Shown: one piece after another, positions 13,360 through 16,738 of the stretch
Layout of the letters: each line of letters starts with the position of its first letter
How positions within the stretch are numbered: position 1 is the stretch's first letter
Assembly: GCA_035544835.1 (NCBI GenBank)
Contig: DASZZV010000364.1
Location: 1 to 16,738, forward strand
Length of the DNA stretch: 16,738 bases
Source: DASZZV01 sp035544835
GTDB lineage: Bacteria; Acidobacteriota; Thermoanaerobaculia; Gp7-AA8
Direction of reading: 5' to 3'
Program-made: the position numbers and the translations under genes
Notes under the pieces: generated by a model
What the model was told of the DNA's origin: nothing
Database searches by the model: none
The model's input: the letters and a program-made list of their open reading frames with translations, nothing else

Positions 13360-14643
13360 TCACTCGGCCATGGCTTTGCGCATTTCCAGGGCTCGATAAC
13401 CGATATCGGTACGGTAGCGCACGCCGTCGAAATGTACCTTGCCGACGTTGGCGTAGATCTTCTCGAGTGCTTCGGAGAGACTCGCGGCACGCGCGCAGAC
13501 GCTCAGCACGCGCCCGGCACTCGTGAACATCTTCCCATCCTGCTTCACCGTGCCCGCATGAAACAGGACGATCGACTCGTCGGCAATCGGATCGATGGTC
13601 ACCTCGAGCCCCTTCGACCCATCATTCGGATACTCCTGGGTTGTCAGAACGACGCAGGCCGAGGCTTCCTTGATCCAGTTCAGCTTCATCTCCGAAACGT
13701 TTCCGCGAGCGACTTTCATCAACACCTCGGAAAGGTCGTCCTCGAGTCGCATCATCTGGGCCTGCGTTTCCGGATCACCGAAACGGCAGTTGTACTCGAG
13801 CACCTTCGGGCCGTTCTCGGTCAGTATGAGTCCGACATAGAGGCATCCCGAATAGGGACGCCCTTCTGAAGTCATTCCCTGAACGGTCGGGATCACGATC
13901 TTGCGCATGATCTCCCCTGCCGTCTCGGCCGAAAGGATCACGGCCGGCGAGTGCGCGCCCATTCCCCCGGTGTTCGGTCCCTCTTCGCCGTCGTAGGCCT
14001 TCTTATAGTCCTTGGCGGGAGCGAGCGGCAGGATTTTCTTACCGTCGGTGAGCACGAGAAATGAGACTTCTTCTCCGACCAGGAACTCCTCGATGAGAAT
14101 TCGGTCGGCGGCATTTCCGAATTTGCGGTTTTCGTACACATCGGTGAGAAAGGCTTCGGCTTCCTCGGCGTTGGCGGGAATCACCACGCCCTTTCCTGCC
14201 GCCAGCCCGTCTATTTTCATGACGCAGGGGAACTTGAACCTCTGGAGAGCCTCCTGGGCTTCTTTGGCGCCATTGCAGATCACCGATTCGGCCGTAGGGA
14301 TGTCGTACTTCTTCATGAATTCTTTGGAGAAGGCTTTCGAGCCTTCCAGCTCGGCGGCCAGACGGGTGGGGCCGAAGATGGTCAGGCCCCGCTTCTGGAA
14401 TTCGTCGACGATACCGAGGGTCAGAGGGAGTTCGGGACCGACCACGGTGAGGTCTATTTTGAGATTTTCCGCGAAGTCTGCCAGCTCCACGATGTCGGCG
14501 ACGCCGATCGGGACGCAGTCGGCCACCGAGGCGATTCCGGCGTTGCCGGGGGCCGCATAAATCTCACCTACGTTGGGAGATTGGCGAAGCTTCCAGCAGA
14601 TCGCGTGCTCACGCCCGCCCTGTCCCACGACCAGTACTCGCAT
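13360..14643 (-). CDS. purD: Phosphoribosylamine-glycine ligase (GAR synthetase)
   Basis: This 427-residue ATP-grasp enzyme is step 2 of de novo purine synthesis. It begins MRVLVVGQGGREHAICWKL, with N-domain motifs PGNAG and VVGPELPLTLGIVD. The ATP-grasp core includes GSKAFSKEFMKKY, MKIDGLAAGKGVV, EEFLVGEEVSF, EGPNTGGMGAHSP, LYVGLILTENGPKVLEYN and CRFGDPETQ. The C-terminal end is complete and length is normal. The stop faces tlyA; the start diverges from the sigma-factor operon. No other pur gene is adjacent. The ATG is fixed by the conserved N-terminus although there is no Shine-Dalgarno. Confidence 0.97.
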   Translation of the reverse strand: MRVLVVGQGGREHAICWKLRQSPNVGEIYAAPGNAGIASVADCVPIGVADIVELADFAENLKIDLTVVGPELPLTLGIVDEFQKRGLTIFGPTRLAAELEGSKAFSKEFMKKYDIPTAESVICNGAKEAQEALQRFKFPCVMKIDGLAAGKGVVIPANAEEAEAFLTDVYENRKFGNAADRILIEEFLVGEEVSFLVLTDGKKILPLAPAKDYKKAYDGEEGPNTGGMGAHSPAVILSAETAGEIMRKIVIPTVQGMTSEGRPYSGCLYVGLILTENGPKVLEYNCRFGDPETQAQMMRLEDDLSEVLMKVARGNVSEMKLNWIKEASACVVLTTQEYPNDGSKGLEVTIDPIADESIVLFHAGTVKQDGKMFTSAGRVLSVCARAASLSEALEKIYANVGKVHFDGVRYRTDIGYRALEMRKAMAE

Positions 14644-14655
14644 GATTTGAAAGGG

Positions 14656-14684
14656 ATTCTAGGGTTTTAAGGGGCATCGCGCAA
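14656..14684 (-). promoter_or_regulatory. Putative purD promoter
   Basis: On the minus strand, TTGCGC (14679-14684) and TAGAAT (14656-14661, 5 of 6 to TATAAT) are 17 nt apart. The -10 ends 12 nt before the purD ATG, so the transcript would have only a few untranslated bases. That agrees with the lack of a Shine-Dalgarno and suggests a near-leaderless mRNA. The -35 is weak. Confidence 0.4.
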
Positions 14685-14769
14685 CCGTCCGGCCTGTTGT
14701 ACCGTCAGATGCAGCAGGCACGGTCCAGGCTCTCTAGACGCTTTTGGGGCTGGCTCCGTATAGGCCTGT

Positions 14770-15396
14770 GTGCAAGCAGAGCTCAAATTGATGAAGGTGC
14801 CCGAAATCGAACAGAGCGACGATCGCCAGCTGGTCGAGTCGGTTCGCGGAGGCGACTCCTCGGCCTTTGAGGAGCTCGTGCGTCGCAAGACCGGCAAGGT
14901 CTACGGGGTCTGCTACCGCGTTGTCGGCAATGCCGAGGATGCCAGGGATGTGTCGCAGCTGGTCTTCATGAAGCTCTGGGAGAACCTGGAGAAGTACGAC
15001 CCTCAGTACACGTTTGACACCTGGCTCTATCGCATGGTGACCAACGTTGCTATCGACTATCTCCGCAGCCGTCAGTCCCGCGAAGCGACCATCAACTCCA
15101 GCCTGCGTCTGGTCAGGACCAGCTCCGATGCCGATCAGGGCCTGTCTTTTCAGCGTCGCGAAGTCGAGAAAATCTTCGAAGAGGTCTCGGTCGGGCTCTC
15201 GCCGAAACAGAAGACCATCTTCGTCATGAATCAGATGGAAGACATCTCCTCCGCCGAGATCTCCCGCATCCTGGGATGCCGCGAGTCGACGGTTCGAAAC
15301 CATCTGTTCAATGCCCGCAAGATCATGCAGCAGCAGTTGAAACGCCGATATCCCGAGTACGCCAGTCTCTGGAAGGAGAAAAGCGATGCGATGTGA
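14770..15396 (+). CDS. ECF-like RNA polymerase sigma factor
   Basis: The protein has 208 residues with only sigma regions 2 and 4. Region 2 spans about 25-95 (DSSAFEELVRRKTGKVYGVCYRVVGNAEDARD, with TFDTWLYRMVTNVAIDYLR). Region 4 spans about 145-198 (LSPKQKTIFVMNQMEDISSAEISRILGCRESTVRNHL, a helix-turn-helix). It would direct RNA polymerase to its own regulon, probably including this operon. The start may be GTG 14770 or ATG 14791 (MKVPEIEQSDD); the ATG seems more natural, but neither has a good Shine-Dalgarno. It overlaps the anti-sigma gene by 11 bp. I could not find a convincing promoter in the 126-bp divergent gap. Confidence 0.92.
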   Translation: MQAELKLMKVPEIEQSDDRQLVESVRGGDSSAFEELVRRKTGKVYGVCYRVVGNAEDARDVSQLVFMKLWENLEKYDPQYTFDTWLYRMVTNVAIDYLRSRQSREATINSSLRLVRTSSDADQGLSFQRREVEKIFEEVSVGLSPKQKTIFVMNQMEDISSAEISRILGCRESTVRNHLFNARKIMQQQLKRRYPEYASLWKEKSDAM

Positions 15397-15901
15397 ATTC
15401 TTTCGCCAGAACTGTGTCCTGGGGACTGAGCCTGCCCCGGAGATGCTCGAGCATCTCCGCGAGTGTGGCGACTGCCTCAACCATGCCGTCTCTGTCGATC
15501 CTGACTACCTCTTCCGATCCCTCGGCGGCGAGATGACACCTCCGGGCGGAGTCGATGCCTTCGTCGATGGTGTCATGGAGCAGGTCCATCTGCGTGAGAC
15601 CGAGAAGAAGCTCTCCCGTCGCGGAATGCCGGCTGTGTATCGATGGGCCGTCGCGGCGACACTCACCATCGCCACCATCGGTGGCTTGCAGTACCAGAGC
15701 GGTCAATCCGTGGCACCCGTTACTCTTACCGCAGAAGCCAGTCATGGTTCGGCGATCGTCCCTGTAAAGAACCAACTGGAGCCACGACCGGTCGTGGAGA
15801 ATTACGAGTCTTCCTCTGCGACTATTGTTGAAGTGCCAAATCAAACCAGCGATCTGAAAGTCGTCATGATTTTCGATGAATCGCTTCCGGCGGATTTATG
15901 A
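15386..15901 (+). CDS. Membrane anti-sigma factor with zinc-finger motif
   Basis: The protein has 171 residues. The N-terminus carries C3, C10 and the HLRECGDC motif (H23-x3-C27-x2-C30), the hallmark of zinc-binding anti-sigma domains. One transmembrane helix lies at about 84-103 (VYRWAVAATLTIATIGGLQY), followed by a roughly 68-residue extracytoplasmic tail. It should hold the upstream sigma factor at the inner face of the membrane. It overlaps the sigma gene by 11 bp and the next gene by 4 bp (ATGA at 15898-15901), so all three are translationally coupled. The tail ends LKVVMIFDESLPADL and resembles no family I know. Confidence 0.85.
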   Translation: MRCEFFRQNCVLGTEPAPEMLEHLRECGDCLNHAVSVDPDYLFRSLGGEMTPPGGVDAFVDGVMEQVHLRETEKKLSRRGMPAVYRWAVAATLTIATIGGLQYQSGQSVAPVTLTAEASHGSAIVPVKNQLEPRPVVENYESSSATIVEVPNQTSDLKVVMIFDESLPADL

Positions 15902-16605
15902 AACGTATCGTGCTCGTCCTCGCCCTGCTGATCGTCAGCGTCAACTCTCACGCTGCCGAGCCTGTTGCTGCACCCACGGCGAAGCCGAGCCTCGCGCAGA
16001 AGGTCTTTCACTTTCAACACAAGGCCGCCGACACTGCCGCGTCGATGATCAAGCCGCTCATGAGCTCAGATGGCTCGGTTGCCATTCAGCCTACAGCCAA
16101 CACACTGGTTGTCACTGACTATGCTGACAACCTCCGCAGCATCAGCGACGCAATCGCGAAGTTCGACACCGACGCCCAGCGCTTTCATCTCGAGCTCAAG
16201 CTCGTAGCGGCCTCGCGGGTCACCGGAACACCTCCCGTGACGCCCGATGACCTCAAAGAGATTGCCGGAAAGCTTTCCGGTGTTCTCCGCTTCAATGCCT
16301 TCGAGAAGGTGGGCGATCTGAGCATCGACGGCCGCGAGTCCGATCCGGTGACGACGGAGCTCAAGAGCGCCGACTCGAAGCAGGTCTATCGCGCCGAGTT
16401 CAAGTTTGGTGAGTACGATCCGGTCAGCGATTCGATCCGCGTCAACGATTTCAAGTTGGGACGGCTGCAGGGACAGGAGATCACATCGCTTCTGAAGACC
16501 TCACTGAATCTCAAGGTCGGCCAGACCGTGGTTCTCGGTGCGGCCAAGCTTCCCGATTCACAGAAAGCGTTGATGATGATCATCGTGGCGCGTAGATCGA
16601 AGTAG
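15898..16605 (+). CDS. Exported protein with a lone secretin N1-like (NolW) domain
   Basis: The protein has 235 residues. Residues 1-19 form a Sec signal peptide (MKRIVLVLALLIVSVNSHA). Residues about 36-90 match the secretin short-domain pattern: KVFHFQHKAADTAASMIKPL, then a Ser/Gly turn, then NTLVVTDYADNLRSISDAI and AKFD. The typical PilQ/GspD secretin pore domain is absent. The C-terminal half (95-235) is beta-rich and unrecognised; it repeats the theme of two-residue beta strands ending LMMIIVARRSK. It is probably periplasmic. Its position as third gene of a sigma/anti-sigma operon suggests a sensor, target or regulated partner of a secretion or pilus system encoded elsewhere. Confidence 0.78.
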   Translation: MKRIVLVLALLIVSVNSHAAEPVAAPTAKPSLAQKVFHFQHKAADTAASMIKPLMSSDGSVAIQPTANTLVVTDYADNLRSISDAIAKFDTDAQRFHLELKLVAASRVTGTPPVTPDDLKEIAGKLSGVLRFNAFEKVGDLSIDGRESDPVTTELKSADSKQVYRAEFKFGEYDPVSDSIRVNDFKLGRLQGQEITSLLKTSLNLKVGQTVVLGAAKLPDSQKALMMIIVARRSK

Positions 16606-16625
16606 GGCCGCGACAGGGTGTTGCT

Positions 16626-16667
16626 GTCATCCCGAGCAAGGGCGTGTGGGTGGGAGGGGCGAGGGAC
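16626..16667 (+). repeat. Interrupted fragment of a family E-type repeat
   Basis: TGTCATCCCGAGC, the outer 13 bp of the family E arm, is followed by unrelated G-rich sequence and then GCGAGGGACC, resembling the inner part of the arm (GCGAGGGATC). It looks like a degenerate or interrupted single arm. Confidence 0.5.
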
Positions 16668-16674
16668 CGGTGTG

Positions 16675-16720
16675 AACCGGGCGCATAGGTAACACCATAA
16701 ACCGGGCGGATGGGTTACAC
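16675..16720 (+). repeat. Imperfect 21-bp direct repeats, possible IS terminus
   Basis: Two direct copies (16675-16695 and 16700-16720) start every 25 bp, share 18 of 21 bases, begin AACCGGGCG and end ACAC. Repeats of the pattern 'accgg ... ata/gtgg gttacac' are often seen at the ends of IS481- or IS3-like elements, recalled from general experience only. The window ends before any transposase could be seen. Confidence 0.5.
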
Positions 16721-16738
16721 GCTCCTTTGGCAGAACCT

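Noticed and set aside
1..16738. tRNA or rRNA genes, including tRNA-Sec
   Set aside because: No cloverleaf-like sequence or rRNA signature was noticed by eye in any intergenic gap; the gaps are explained by repeats.

Overview
This GC-rich bacterial window is densely packed with genes on both strands. It looks like chromosomal housekeeping sequence from a free-living Gram-negative-type bacterium. The lepA, xseB-ispA-dxs-tlyA and purD genes, a secretin-domain periplasmic protein, several lipoprotein or Sec signal peptides, and intergenic gaps filled with long palindromic repeats together resemble Acidobacteriota and related metagenomic lineages. That placement is an impression from gene style and repeat type, not a proven assignment.

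Layout from left to right. The 3' part of lepA (EF4, cut by the window edge) is followed by a repeat element and a small predicted lipoprotein. A minus-strand pair then encodes an RsbW/SpoIIAB-like kinase and an RsbV/SpoIIAA-like STAS antagonist. Divergent from it is a tight plus-strand group: a secreted HExxH metalloprotease, a secreted M20 amidohydrolase and a small unknown protein. After another repeat element comes selD. Its real 5' end lies upstream of an in-frame UGA at 6635-6637: the enzyme is a selenoprotein with Sec at the catalytic position, and a SECIS-like hairpin follows the UGA. Next are a zinc-ribbon/DUF2007-like protein and a membrane-anchored PEGA-like protein, coupled by an ATGA overlap. 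The isoprenoid block follows: xseB, ispA, a heptanucleotide repeat, then dxs. After a 356-bp gap holding two repeat elements comes tlyA (rRNA 2'-O-methyltransferase), convergent with purD. Divergent from purD is a three-gene overlapping operon: an ECF-like sigma factor, a membrane anti-sigma factor with an HxxxCxxC motif, and an exported protein with one secretin N1-like domain. The right edge holds a repeat fragment and a 21-bp imperfect direct repeat that may be the end of an insertion sequence.

Two things stand out beyond ordinary annotation. First, selD is a UGA-recoded selenoprotein gene that a standard gene caller would truncate. Second, most non-coding gaps of about 90 bp or more hold paired, inverted hairpin elements. 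Several unrelated sequence families are present, and within them stems change in a compensatory way while loops stay fixed. The DNA or RNA hairpin itself therefore appears to be what is conserved. No transposase that could mobilise these elements is visible in the window.
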